Part shown: positions 20,470-30,156 of the stretch, piece after piece | Numbering within the stretch: the stretch's first letter is position 1 | Layout: the number at the start of each line of letters is the position of its first letter | Assembly (NCBI GenBank): GCA_034406715.1 | Contig: CP137878.1 | Coordinates: 186,001 to 250,000, forward strand | Origin: Rhodotorula mucilaginosa | Lineage: Eukaryota > Basidiomycota > Microbotryomycetes > Sporidiobolales > Sporidiobolaceae | DNA: 64,000 bases | Direction of reading: 5' to 3' | Translations under genes and position numbers: made by a program | The notes under the pieces: model-generated | Told to the model about the DNA's origin: nothing | Database searches by the model: none | The model's input: only the letters and a program-made list of their open reading frames with translations

Positions 20470-20547
20470 ACTCCCCTTCCCTCGCTTCTGTTACCCCTCC
20501 CCCAGTTAGCTGGTTTGGCGGCTCACTCTAGTTAGTGGCCCCAGTTG
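20470..20547 (+). mobile_element. 5' part of a SINE-like element split by LINE copy B
   Basis: Pyrimidine-rich leader, then TAGCTGGTTTGGCGGCTCAC and the GTTAGTGGCCCCAGTTG stretch, at which the LINE inserted. The element continues at 27,199-27,280; CCCCAGTTG occurs on both sides as the target duplication. Confidence 0.7.
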
Positions 20548-20570
20548 CCTCGGGGTCTTTTCGACCGAGG
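20548..20570 (+). promoter_or_regulatory. LINE 5' leader hairpin
   Basis: The whole 23-nt leader before the ORF1 ATG reads CCTCGGGGTC, TTTTC, GACCGAGG. CCTC and GGTC pair with GACC and GAGG around a TTTTC loop, with two extra G on one side. Copy A has the same leader at 17,381-17,403. It may mark the exact RNA 5' end or shape ribosome loading; this is inference. Confidence 0.55.
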
Positions 20571-22487
20571 ATGGCGTCCAAACCCCCGGCTGGTACACCA
20601 GTCCAGAGAGCAAGCTCTTCCGATCCGACTCAGCCCATCCTCGCCGCTCTCCAACGCCTACACTTGGAGATATCGCATCGCAAACTTGACCCCCCCACAT
20701 TGAACCGCACCCGAAACCTCATCACGCCGATTCTCGCCGAGTATGGACTTTCAAAGTCCCTCCTGACCACCATACATCGCCCAACCCTTTCGACGCGTCT
20801 CGCCGAAGCGGCAGCCGGCCCGGAGTCGTCGTTGGCAAAAGCGAAGGACCACCCCCACCAGCCCGCGGAGAGTCGTCCCTGTGCTCCCGGGCTGAAGCAC
20901 AGTACATGGGAATCCCCAGAGCCCGGAAGCGAGCGTGTACTCCATGAGACGCGTGGAGACGCGCTCAACCGCGCTCCAGAGGCTGTGGCTAACGCTGCGG
21001 TCTCGCACTCGCTTCCGGGCGCATTGGTTAGTCCTCCCTCTCTGGACTCGCTGGGGCTTACTGAGGTCGTAGGGACGATGCAAGAGCTGAAATCATCTAT
21101 TTCTACTCTCTCTACGCGTCTTTCTACCCTCGAATCTGCGGTTTCCAACCGCTTTGCCGCCCTCCCGCTGGACTCGGAAGGCCCTCCGCCCGTGCTGCCC
21201 CGCGCCGGAAACGCCCCTGTGCGCCCCTCGTATGCGCAGGCCGCGTCAGCAGCAGCAGCCGGCGCAGCCCGTACACTCACGGCAGCTCCGGCATCGCCCG
21301 CTGACCCGCCCTTCGAGATCCCGCCCCTGCGCACCGCACCCGTCGCTGCCAGCACTGCGTACACCCTCCGGCTTGCCGCGCTCCGAGCCGACCACGCCTT
21401 CCGCTCTATCGAACCGCGTCGCGTCCTGGCAGCGCTGAGGAACGTGGTCAGCGGCCTTGTTGCCCCCGAAGCACTCCTTCGCTGCGACCGCCTCGCATCG
21501 GGTGACTTCCGCATCATCGCGCGCTCGGCTGTTGCCGTCACGGCACTCACCAAGGCTGTGGAGGCGGCGTACTCTGGCACGGTGCTCGAGACCCCGTCGT
21601 GGCGCCGCTCTGTAGTGCTGCACTTCCTGCCGGTCACGGTCGACGAGGGCGAAGTCGTATCTGCGATCGAGGATGCGCTGGAACGCGACGAAGGCGCAAG
21701 CGGCATCACAGCCGCGAGGTGGTTGACGAGGGAGAGGGAAGGGAAGACCGTCGGATCGTATGTGGTGGAGATGGGGAGCGAGGAAGATGTCAGCACACTC
21801 GTCGCGCTGCGCCATCTCGCAATTCGCCACGGCTCGATCCACGTCGATATGGTGAGGGCGCACTCACCGGAAGAGAGAGCGGCGGCCCGAGCGGCGCCGC
21901 GCCGCGGACATCCCGCCAGCTCGACGCCGCACCCCGCAGCCGCAGCCGCGCTGCCGTGCCCAACCCCGTCAGCCTCGCAGATCCCGTCGCGGCAGCCCAC
22001 CCTGTACGGCGACATGGGGAGCGGCAATCTCAGCCTGACCCCGACGGTGATGGCGTCTCCCGCGCCCGACTTGTCAACCCCTGCCGAATCGTCCGCAATG
22101 GTCTTTGCCACGCCCTCGCCCGCACCGGCGCCGTTGCAACCGCTTGTCTCGCCTCGTAAGCTGCCGAGCTGCCGGTTTGGCGACGACGAGGAAGAAGCCG
22201 AAGCGGAAGGGGATAAGTCGTGGGCGGACGATACCGAAGAGGCGATGGCGGCAGAGGCGCAGGAGAAGGAGGAAGGTGGCGAAACGGGCGATGAGTCGAC
22301 TCCGAGCGCGAAGAAGGCGGCGAGAGAGGGGGAGCGGGAGGATGTGAGCGAGCTGCGCAAGAAAGCGAGGCGTCAGCTCCAGGCCCCCGACGAGTCCTCT
22401 GAGGATGAGCTGCACTTTGACGGCACCCCGCCAGCCGCTCCGCCTCAACCCGCCCGCCGCGCCCGCAGGGTGCCCGCTCGCCAATGA
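20571..22487 (+). CDS. LINE copy B ORF1 protein, 638 aa
   Basis: Same protein as ORF1 of copy A: low-complexity N-terminus, short coiled coil, one globular alpha/beta region and an acidic then basic tail. An in-frame ATG exists at 20,535, but it lies in the flanking SINE-like DNA, so 20,571 is the element's own start. The stop codon is at 22,485-22,487, within the ATGA shared with ORF2. Confidence 0.93.
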   Translation: MASKPPAGTPVQRASSSDPTQPILAALQRLHLEISHRKLDPPTLNRTRNLITPILAEYGLSKSLLTTIHRPTLSTRLAEAAAGPESSLAKAKDHPHQPAESRPCAPGLKHSTWESPEPGSERVLHETRGDALNRAPEAVANAAVSHSLPGALVSPPSLDSLGLTEVVGTMQELKSSISTLSTRLSTLESAVSNRFAALPLDSEGPPPVLPRAGNAPVRPSYAQAASAAAAGAARTLTAAPASPADPPFEIPPLRTAPVAASTAYTLRLAALRADHAFRSIEPRRVLAALRNVVSGLVAPEALLRCDRLASGDFRIIARSAVAVTALTKAVEAAYSGTVLETPSWRRSVVLHFLPVTVDEGEVVSAIEDALERDEGASGITAARWLTREREGKTVGSYVVEMGSEEDVSTLVALRHLAIRHGSIHVDMVRAHSPEERAAARAAPRRGHPASSTPHPAAAAALPCPTPSASQIPSRQPTLYGDMGSGNLSLTPTVMASPAPDLSTPAESSAMVFATPSPAPAPLQPLVSPRKLPSCRFGDDEEEAEAEGDKSWADDTEEAMAAEAQEKEEGGETGDESTPSAKKAAREGEREDVSELRKKARRQLQAPDESSEDELHFDGTPPAAPPQPARRARRVPARQ

Positions 22488-25400
22488 GTGTGCATCTTGT
22501 CTCGTACAATATCCACCGGAGTCTCTCCGTCTTCGAAGACCTCCTCGAAAAACCCGCTCTCAAATCCGCGCATATCCTCCTCCTCCAAGAACCTCCCGCA
22601 TCCCTGCCGGTCACGCCCGGCTGGCGCATTCTCCTCCCTCCGCCAGTTCGTGATCAAAAGGGGGCAACTTACCGAAACCGCACGCTGCTGCTCGTCTCGG
22701 ATCGCATCGAGTTGTCGTCGATCGAGCAGCTGTGGATCGACTCGCCCGATATCTGCGGAATCGACCTGCGCCCCGCGAGCGGTCAGCGCCTCCGCATCCT
22801 CAACATATACAACCCCGCCGCTGGCTCGGCGGAGCACCTCCTCACTCACAACGAGTCGGTGCGCCGCCTTGGCGATCTTCTCGCACACGTCCCAACCGAG
22901 GCGAGACTCGTCGTGGCCGGTGATTTCAACCTGCACCATCAAGAATGGGAACCTGCGTTAGCGGAAGAACCGACACCCGAAGCGCAAGAAGCGTCGCGCA
23001 TCTTCCGCGACGCCGGCCTCGTGCATCTCCTACCTGCAGGCACGGAGACTTACCGATCGCCGTCCGGCTCGCTCCATTGTAACGACCTCGTCTTGGCCGA
23101 CCTGCGGACGGAGGAAAGGATGGTCAGCTGCGGTATCGACGCTTCCCTCGACGCGCAGTCCGACCACCGCCCGATTCGCCTTGTGCTCAACTTGGCGGCT
23201 GCGCCGGCGACTGAAGAGCCCCGGCGATCCTTCCGCCGCGCCTTGCCCGAGAAGCTCCAAGCGGCGTATGCCCGCTTCGCCGCCGAGCTGCCGGCGCCCG
23301 ATCGCCTGCTCACCACCGCCGCCCTCGACCTTGAAGCAGAAAGACTCACCGAGACCTTGAGGGCGACGATCGACGCTGCAGTCCCGCTCTCCAAGCCCCG
23401 CCACTCCCGGTTCGCTCACGCGTGGTGGTCGGAAGAGCTGGCGCAAGCGAGTCGGGAGGCGAAGAACGCAAAGAATGTCGCCTGGCGGAAATCGAGGCGC
23501 GGCGATGCTGATGCGGCCGAGGCGACGCTGCGGGCGAAGGCGATGGCGAATCGGAAAAAGGCGATGATGCGGCGTGCGAAGGCGACGTGGGAGAAGAACG
23601 AGATCGAGGCGGTCGACGAGTCGAACCTATGGCGCAAGGTCAAGGAAGCGATGGGGTCAGCTCACGCCCAAGCTGCGACACCGCCGCTCCAAGCTGGCAC
23701 CGATGCCGAGGGCAACACGACCTACGCGACCTCGCCAGCAGCCAAGCTGGACTTGCTGCGCCCGGTCCTTCTGCCTCAAGTGGACCCTGCGGGGAGTGCA
23801 AGTCAGTCATCTATTTATTGTATGCAACCTCCGATTAGCCGAGACGGTTTGACCCGTTTCGGCGAGGAAATCAACGCACCTGCAGTTGAACGGGATCCAA
23901 CCGCTGCAACAACGACGACGGAGAAGGCGCCGGCGACGAACGAGGCGCACAAGAGGAGGCCGAGGACGAAGGGCGAGGCGAACGAGGAGGCGACGACGAC
24001 GAGTCGAAAGGAGGCAAAGCCGACAAAGGCGACGTCGGCGCGAGTGAGCGAGCCGAAGACGGAAAGGGCGAACGACGGAGACCCTGCAAGCCTAAAAGGC
24101 GAGAGAGTGAGCATCCCATTTAGTGTATCACCTCCTCCTCGCCTAGACGGTTTGACCCGTTTCGGCGAGGACACGGACGCACCAGCAGATCCTGAAACCC
24201 CGACGCTCGACTGGCCGGACCTGCACGAAGAAGAGGTCAAGTCAGCTCTCTTCGGCACCCGCCCGTACTCGGCCCCGGGTAGCGACGGCGTACCCTTTGT
24301 CGTCCTTCAGCATCTCTGGCCGTCGCTCCGACTCCGCCTCTTGCCGCTGTACGCCGCCTCGCTCCGTCTCGGCCACCTCCCGCGGTCGTGGCGAGACGCG
24401 GTCGGCGTCGTGTTGCGAAAGCCGAAAAAACCGGACTATTCGCTAGCGAAGGCGTATCGGCTGATCGCATTCGAGAAGACGTCAGCCAAGATTCTCGAAT
24501 CGATCGTTGCGCGCAGACTCGCGTACCTTGCAGAACGGCATCAACTGCTCCCGCCCGAGCATTTCGGCGGTCGGCAGGGTCGGTCGGTTGACGAGTCGGT
24601 TGTCTGCTTCGTTGACGAGATCAAGCGTCAGTGGAGGGACGGCAATGTCGTCGTTGGCGTCGCGCTCGACGTCGCAAAGGCGTTCCCGAGCGTCAACACC
24701 GACGCGCTCTGCAACGGACTCGGAAGAAAGGGCTTACCAGCACGCGTGGTCGAGTGGATTCGCTCCTTCATGACGGATCGAACGTGCGATCTGCGACTCG
24801 AGGGCGTCAGCTCCGGCCCGGTCGAGTGGAAGAGCGGGTTACCGCAGGGCTCACCTCTAAGCCCAATCCTCTATCTCTTCTACAACGCGCCGGCGCTGGC
24901 TGCGCTGCAGATGTCGACGTCGATGGCGCTCGGCTGGATCGACGACATCAACCTACTCGTTTGGGGCAAGTCAGCGGAAGCTGCTGTCGCGCGAGCGAAC
25001 CAGCTCATGCCGGCGCTCGAAGACTGGTCAAAGACTCACCTGTCGGAATTCGAGCCCTCCAAAAGCGACGCCGTTCTGTATGCGCCGCACAACAGAAAGG
25101 TGTCAGCGGATCCGCCTGATGTCGTCCTCGCCGGTACTCCCATCCCCTGGTCGCCCTCACTCACGATGCTCGGCACAATCATTGACGAGCGACTCACTTT
25201 CGAGAAACACGTCGCCGCCTGCGCAAGCAAGGCCTCCGTTGCGCTGACGGGTATCCGTCTGCTCTGCAGCGCCCGAGGCTTCCTCCGCCGACACCACTCC
25301 GTCCAACTCGCCCGCGCGATCGTCCTCCCCCGGCTCGACTGGTCGGCGGCGGCGTGGTTCGAGCCGGCGAAGGGAGGCAGGCGTGAGGAAGGGAAGAAGG

Positions 25401-26971
25401 TACGGGTGGTGGAAGCTGTTCACCGAGCTGCGCTCGTGCTGGTGACAGGGTGCTTTAGGTCAGACTCGACAGCCGCGATGGAAGTCGAAGCCAACTTACT
25501 GCCGACTCGACTCCGCCTCCGAAGCGCCCTCGCCCGTCTCGCCCTTCGCGCAGCGGCCGCCCCGCCTTCGAACCCGATAGCCCCCCGCCTTGCCCTCGCA
25601 CGCGCCGAGAAGTCACCAACGCACCCATCCCCACTCCACCGCGCCCTCGACCTGCTTGGCCCAGTCGCCGCTCCGCTCACCCGCGTTGAAACCCTGCTTC
25701 CCCATGCCGTCGCACCGTGGTCAGAGGCGCCAAGGTCACTGGAAGTGCGAATCGCGTCGAGCAAAGAGGAGGCGGTGAAGGCGTTGATGACGATGCTCGA
25801 GGGGCGCATCGAGGGTGATGTGGTTGCCTTCTCTGATGGAAGTCTGATGGAGGGGATCGCTGGCGCCGGCGTGGCGTTCAGGGTGACGGTGGAAGGAGGA
25901 AGGGAGGCGAAGGCTGCGAGGAGGAAAGAGCTGGGTCAGCACTTCGGGATCTACGACGGAGAGCTCGAAGGGCTGCGTATTGCCCTCAGCAGCGCCGCCA
26001 TTTTCATGCCCACCAACCAAGAGAACGCCCTCCACATCCTCGCTGATAACCTCTCTGCCGTCCAGCGCCCGATTGACCCCCGACCCTCGCCCGGCCAAAC
26101 AATCCGCCTCGCGATCCGCAACTCGCTCATTTCAATGGAGGAGACTCACCCTCAGGTTCGCGTGGTCGTGCACTGGGTTCCCGGTCACATCGGCATCGAC
26201 GGCAACGAGGAAGCCGACGAGTTGGCGAAGTCGGCCGTCGAGGAGGCGGGTCGTGCGCTAGCAAAGTCGACAACCGCTCACGAGAAGCGGGCGAAAGCAA
26301 GACGGGGACTCAGGGCCATGGCGTTCGACCCTAAAGCCGTCAGCGAGTCGTCCTCCAGCGATGGTGGCGACAGCGAGTACGAGGAAGGAGGCAGGAGAGG
26401 CGACTTGGCAATGACGACTCGTCGGATCGCCGCCCGAGCGCCTTCAACGCAAGACCGCGACCTCGGCGACGGACGTCTCGGTGGCGGCTGGGAGCTCCCC
26501 AGAAGCGTCTCGGCGATATGGGCTAGCTACCGAGCCGCTCTCCACCAGCAATGGGCCAAGGAATGGTCTGCAGCAACGACCGGCGCCGGTCTTCGCGCGA
26601 TCGCCAGATCCCCTCCCGGCCCTTCCTTCTCTCGATTCCATGCTCAGCTCACCCGTCGGCAATCGACCCTGCTTTCCCGACTACGCACCGGCGTATGCGA
26701 CCTTGGCGCCTACCGCGCGCACTTTGATCCGGACAAGGAACTGTGCGAGTGCGGAGAAGTTGAGTCCCGGGAACACTTCCTCCTCCTCTGCCCTCTCTAC
26801 GCCGCTCCTCGCGCCACCCTCCTCTCAGAACTTCGCAAGCCCACCCTCCCACCCATCGCCTTCCTGCTCAGCGACCCCTCCGCCACCAAGGCGACTCTCC
26901 GCTTCCTTGCCAACTCGGGGCGATTCGACTCGCTCTACTCGCCGCCAGCAGACCCCCCTCTTTCTGGATAG
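22484..26971 (+). CDS. LINE copy B ORF2: endonuclease, reverse transcriptase, RNase H, 1,495 aa
   Basis: Same domain order and same catalytic residues as ORF2 of copy A, with an M in place of T just upstream of RT motif C. The base behind it is T at 24,912, where copy A has C in a CpG, so a CpG transition in this copy is the simplest history. The ATG overlaps the ORF1 stop (ATGA), which suggests termination-reinitiation, known for some other non-LTR elements. Two GC-rich 26-bp direct repeats (23,843-23,868 and 24,146-24,171) lie in the linker between endonuclease and RT. Confidence 0.95.
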   Translation: MSVHLVSYNIHRSLSVFEDLLEKPALKSAHILLLQEPPASLPVTPGWRILLPPPVRDQKGATYRNRTLLLVSDRIELSSIEQLWIDSPDICGIDLRPASGQRLRILNIYNPAAGSAEHLLTHNESVRRLGDLLAHVPTEARLVVAGDFNLHHQEWEPALAEEPTPEAQEASRIFRDAGLVHLLPAGTETYRSPSGSLHCNDLVLADLRTEERMVSCGIDASLDAQSDHRPIRLVLNLAAAPATEEPRRSFRRALPEKLQAAYARFAAELPAPDRLLTTAALDLEAERLTETLRATIDAAVPLSKPRHSRFAHAWWSEELAQASREAKNAKNVAWRKSRRGDADAAEATLRAKAMANRKKAMMRRAKATWEKNEIEAVDESNLWRKVKEAMGSAHAQAATPPLQAGTDAEGNTTYATSPAAKLDLLRPVLLPQVDPAGSASQSSIYCMQPPISRDGLTRFGEEINAPAVERDPTAATTTTEKAPATNEAHKRRPRTKGEANEEATTTSRKEAKPTKATSARVSEPKTERANDGDPASLKGERVSIPFSVSPPPRLDGLTRFGEDTDAPADPETPTLDWPDLHEEEVKSALFGTRPYSAPGSDGVPFVVLQHLWPSLRLRLLPLYAASLRLGHLPRSWRDAVGVVLRKPKKPDYSLAKAYRLIAFEKTSAKILESIVARRLAYLAERHQLLPPEHFGGRQGRSVDESVVCFVDEIKRQWRDGNVVVGVALDVAKAFPSVNTDALCNGLGRKGLPARVVEWIRSFMTDRTCDLRLEGVSSGPVEWKSGLPQGSPLSPILYLFYNAPALAALQMSTSMALGWIDDINLLVWGKSAEAAVARANQLMPALEDWSKTHLSEFEPSKSDAVLYAPHNRKVSADPPDVVLAGTPIPWSPSLTMLGTIIDERLTFEKHVAACASKASVALTGIRLLCSARGFLRRHHSVQLARAIVLPRLDWSAAAWFEPAKGGRREEGKKVRVVEAVHRAALVLVTGCFRSDSTAAMEVEANLLPTRLRLRSALARLALRAAAAPPSNPIAPRLALARAEKSPTHPSPLHRALDLLGPVAAPLTRVETLLPHAVAPWSEAPRSLEVRIASSKEEAVKALMTMLEGRIEGDVVAFSDGSLMEGIAGAGVAFRVTVEGGREAKAARRKELGQHFGIYDGELEGLRIALSSAAIFMPTNQENALHILADNLSAVQRPIDPRPSPGQTIRLAIRNSLISMEETHPQVRVVVHWVPGHIGIDGNEEADELAKSAVEEAGRALAKSTTAHEKRAKARRGLRAMAFDPKAVSESSSSDGGDSEYEEGGRRGDLAMTTRRIAARAPSTQDRDLGDGRLGGGWELPRSVSAIWASYRAALHQQWAKEWSAATTGAGLRAIARSPPGPSFSRFHAQLTRRQSTLLSRLRTGVCDLGAYRAHFDPDKELCECGEVESREHFLLLCPLYAAPRATLLSELRKPTLPPIAFLLSDPSATKATLRFLANSGRFDSLYSPPADPPLSG
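23843..24171 (+). repeat. 26-bp direct repeats 303 bp apart in the ORF2 linker
   Basis: GACGGTTTGACCCGTTTCGG plus six further bases occurs at 23,843-23,868 and 24,146-24,171; weaker similarity extends the match to roughly 75 bp. The spacing is 101 codons and both encode DGLTRFGE followed by a DAP-like end. The same pair exists in copy A, so the duplication is fixed in the family. Confidence 0.85.
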
Positions 26972-27198
26972 CCCCCCCCCCCCCCTCCTCTTTTTGCTTG
27001 ACCCGCCACCATAGCCCATCACTCTGCCTCCACCATATACCCTTGTCCCTTTACTCCAACTCGATTTTCCTGACTCAGACGAGCAGGTTTTTTCTTCGGG
27101 CCTCTCCTTGCCTCTCCCACTTTGAGTAGTACCCTCGGTCTACATGGGCTCTCTAGCTCGACATGACTTGAAACTTGATTGATCTATCTATCTATCTA

Positions 27199-27280
27199 CC
27201 CCAGTTGACATGAGTCTCTTCTAGGCTCGAATGACTTTAAACTTGGAATTTATCCTATCCTATCCTATCCTATCCTATCC
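27199..27280 (+). mobile_element. 3' part of the SINE-like element with TATCC tail
   Basis: CCCCAGTTGACATGAGTCTC, then CTAGGCTCGAATGACTTTAA, ACTTGGAATT and TATCC repeats. It is the other half of the element begun at 20,470. The tandem duplication placed a second copy at 28,691-28,772. Confidence 0.75.
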
Positions 27281-27324
27281 CCATAACGGGACCCCTGTTG
27301 ATGGTTCCAACATCCCTACTTGCA

Positions 27325-27736
27325 ATCCTAGTGCCTACAAGGTGCATGATGTTAAAACATCTTGAACTGGAACAACTTCTCTGTGCGTACAGCAGCATAT
27401 CCACAACCTGCAAGCACCTCTTCCTTCACTGCCCACTGTACACCTAGCCTTGTGCCATCCTCCTCTCCAATCCCCTCTGTGACACCCCCATCCTCATCTA
27501 CCTCCTCAGAGGCAACTGTTCGCTTCCTCACCAACTCCGGCTGCTTTGACTCACTTTGCTGCCCGCCCTTGTAGGATTTGACGCCCCCCCACTATACCCA
27601 CATTCCATTCCCAATCTGCTGTCCCTCTCTCCTCCGCCCTCATACTTTTCTTTGTCTCCATTCTCACCCTTCTGGGCTGCCAGCACTTTTTTGGGGTCTA
27701 CATGTGCTCCTTCAGCTCAACATGACTTGCAGATCG
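27325..27736 (+). mobile_element. Decayed LINE 3' end
   Basis: Traces of the ORF2 C-terminus are recognisable (AYKVH for AYRAH; a CKHLFLHCPLYT-like stretch; ATVRFLTNSGCFDSL), followed by a 3' UTR and the CTACATGTGCT and GCTCAACATGACTTG signature. Frames are disrupted and many CpGs have become TpG or CpA. The duplicate is at 28,817-29,228. Confidence 0.75.
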
Positions 27737-27780
27737 ATCTGACTATGTAGCAGAGGAGGAACTTTTATTGCACTCCCAGT

Positions 27781-28517
27781 GTTAGCCACAGGACAGGATA
27801 GGACAAATTAGTGGCCACAGCCAATGAGACTTTTCTAGGCTCAAACAGATACATTTCTCTCCTATTCACAGTCTCACTGAGAACTGGCAACATGAGCCTT
27901 CTCTAGGTCTAACCAATTTTACACATAACACCTAATCTGCGGGGAAAGGGGCAAAGATGGGACTGGCTCAAATTCTGCAGCATCTCCTGTTCCCACTGTC
28001 AAGAGCATGTGCAGTGTTTTTTTGGCTTGCTGATCAGAAGGGTCTAGCTGTAGCTACCTGCCACCAGAGCCTTGAACAGCTGAAAGGGGGCTTGGTCTGT
28101 TGATGAGAGCCCTGATGTACATAAGAGCTGGTCTCTCACCCGCACAGAAGCAGCGGTTTCAAGGTCTGAAGCGCAGACCGGGGTTGCCTGGACTTCTCTC
28201 GCTCTACACACACAAGCTGACAAGAAGTTGAGTGTAACGATTGGGTCACACTGCTCAGTGCTCACGCAGATCAGTGTCCGTCGAGTCAACTTTGACTGGA
28301 TGTTCCGAGAGATTGACAGAGTGAGTGTTACGGGTGTGAAAGTAGGTGATGATGACCTGGAGCATGCTCCTCAGCAAGGTGGTAGTACATAGCTCAGAGT
28401 GGCACCTGCTGTGCTATGAGTTTCCCTTGTTGCCTGGTAGGGCTCGCACTTAAGTGGTTTGTTCCTCTTTGTGACAACCCTTGTGTGCCCTGGCTTGTGG
28501 CCTAGAAAGCCATCTAG
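27781..28517. other. Unassigned DNA with a decayed SINE-like trace
   Basis: At about 27,790-27,860 a faint SINE-like copy is visible (GGACAGGATAGGACAAATTA, then GTGGCCACAGCCAATGAGAC). The rest to 28,517 holds no recognisable gene. The duplicate is at 29,273-30,009. Confidence 0.5.
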
Positions 28518-28664
28518 AAGGGAAGGGGGGGTCTGCAGGCGGCAAGTAGAGCCAGTCAAATTGCCACAAGTTCCGAGTTGGCAAGGCAGCAGAGAGTTGC
28601 CTCGGTGGTGGCAGGGTCATCAAGCAAGAAGGAGACGGTTGGGAGTGTGGATTTGCAGAGTTCT

Positions 28665-30156
28665 ACTTGATTGATCTATCTATCTATCTACCCCAGTTGA
28701 CATGAGTCTCTTCTAGGCTCGAATGACTTTAAACTTGGAATTTATCCTATCCTATCCTATCCTATCCTATCCCCATAACGGGACCCCTGTTGATGGTTCC
28801 AACATCCCTACTTGCAATCCTAGTGCCTACAAGGTGCATGATGTTAAAACATCTTGAACTGGAACAACTTCTCTGTGCGTACAGCAGCATATCCACAACC
28901 TGCAAGCACCTCTTCCTTCACTGCCCACTGTACACCTAGCCTTGTGCCATCCTCCTCTCCAATCCCCTCTGTGACACCCCCATCCTCATCTACCTCCTCA
29001 GAGGCAACTGTTCGCTTCCTCACCAACTCCGGCTGCTTTGACTCACTTTGCTGCCCGCCCTTGTAGGATTTGACGCCCCCCCACTATACCCACATTCCAT
29101 TCCCAATCTGCTGTCCCTCTCTCCTCCGCCCTCATACTTTTCTTTGTCTCCATTCTCACCCTTCTGGGCTGCCAGCACTTTTTTGGGGTCTACATGTGCT
29201 CCTTCAGCTCAACATGACTTGCAGATCGATCTGACTATGTAGCAGAGGAGGAACTTTTATTGCACTCCCAGTGTTAGCCACAGGACAGGATAGGACAAAT
29301 CAGTGGCCACAGCCAATGAGACTTTTCTAGGCTCAAACAGATACATTTCTCTCCTATTCACAGTCTCACTGAGAACTGGCAACATGAGCCTTCTCTAGGT
29401 CTAACCAATTTTACACATAACACCTAATCTGCGGGGAAAGGGGCAAAGATGGGACTGGCTCAAATTCTGCAGCATCTCCTGTTCCCACTGTCAAGAGCAT
29501 GTGCAGTGTTTTTTTGGCTTGCTGATCAGAAGGGTCTAGCTGTAGCTACCTGCCACCAGAGCCTTGAACAGCTGAAAGGGGGCTTGGTCTGTTGATGAGA
29601 GCCCTGATGTACATAAGAGCTGGTCTCTCACCCGCACAGAAGCAGCGGTTTCAAGGTCTGAAGCGCAGACCGGGGTTGCCTGGACTTCTCTCGCTCTACA
29701 CACACAAGCTGACAAGAAGTTGAGTGTAACGATTGGGTCACACTGCTCAGTGCTCACGCAGATCAGTGTCCGTCGAGTCAACTTTGACTGGATGTTCCGA
29801 GAGATTGACAGAGTGAGTGTTACGGGTGTGAAAGTAGGTGATGATGACCTGGAGCATGCTCCTCAGCAAGGTGGTAGTACATAGCTCAGAGTGGCACCTG
29901 CTGTGCTATGAGTTTCCCTTGTTGCCTGGTAGGGCTCGCACTTAAGTGGTTTGTTCCTCTTTGTGACAACCCTTGTGTGCCCTGGCTTGTGGCCTAGAAA
30001 GCCATCTAGAAGGGAAGGGGGGGTCTGCAGGCGGCAAGTAGAGCCAGTCAAATTGCCACAAGTTCCGAGTTGGCAAGGCAGCAGAGAGTTGCCTCGGTGG
30101 TGGCAGGGTCATCAAGCAAGAAGGAGACGGTTGGGAGTGTGGATTTGCAGAGTTCT
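28665..30156. repeat. 1,492-bp tandem duplication, right copy
   Basis: Second copy of the unit at 27,173-28,664. The junction joins GCAGAGTTCTA to CTTGATTGATC. The minus-strand LINE fragment that is cut off at the end of the left copy continues past 30,156 here, so this right end is the original arrangement and the left copy's end is the duplication breakpoint. Confidence 0.93.

Larger units (their letters stand above)
20548..27198 (+). mobile_element. Full-length LINE, copy B
   Basis: Second intact copy of the family at 10,761-17,403, in the opposite orientation. The target duplication is CCCCAGTTG (20,539-20,547 and 27,199-27,207). It is 8 bp longer than copy A, fully explained by 6 more bases of (TATC)n tail and 2 more bases in the 3' UTR C-run (14 against 12), so there are no other net length differences. 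Both ORFs are open. Distinct flanks, target duplications and tail lengths mean the two copies came from separate retrotransposition events. Confidence 0.95.
27173..28664. repeat. 1,492-bp tandem duplication, left copy
   Basis: Everything from 27,173 recurs 1,492 bp to the right. The unit starts inside the 3' tail of LINE copy B and holds a SINE-like 3' end (27,199-27,280), a decayed plus-strand LINE end (about 27,325-27,736), unassigned DNA and the beginning of a decayed minus-strand LINE end (from about 28,518). One difference from the right copy was seen (T at 27,809, C at 29,301). Confidence 0.93.

Noticed and set aside
24107-24146. Possible 40-nt intron (GTGAGC..CCTAG) in the LINE ORF2 linker
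   Set aside because: Removal would shift the frame, and an element that moves through RNA should have lost a spliced intron.
10761-27198. Inverted LINE pair as a segmental inverted duplication
   Set aside because: Flanks, tail lengths and target duplications differ, so two separate insertions explain it better.
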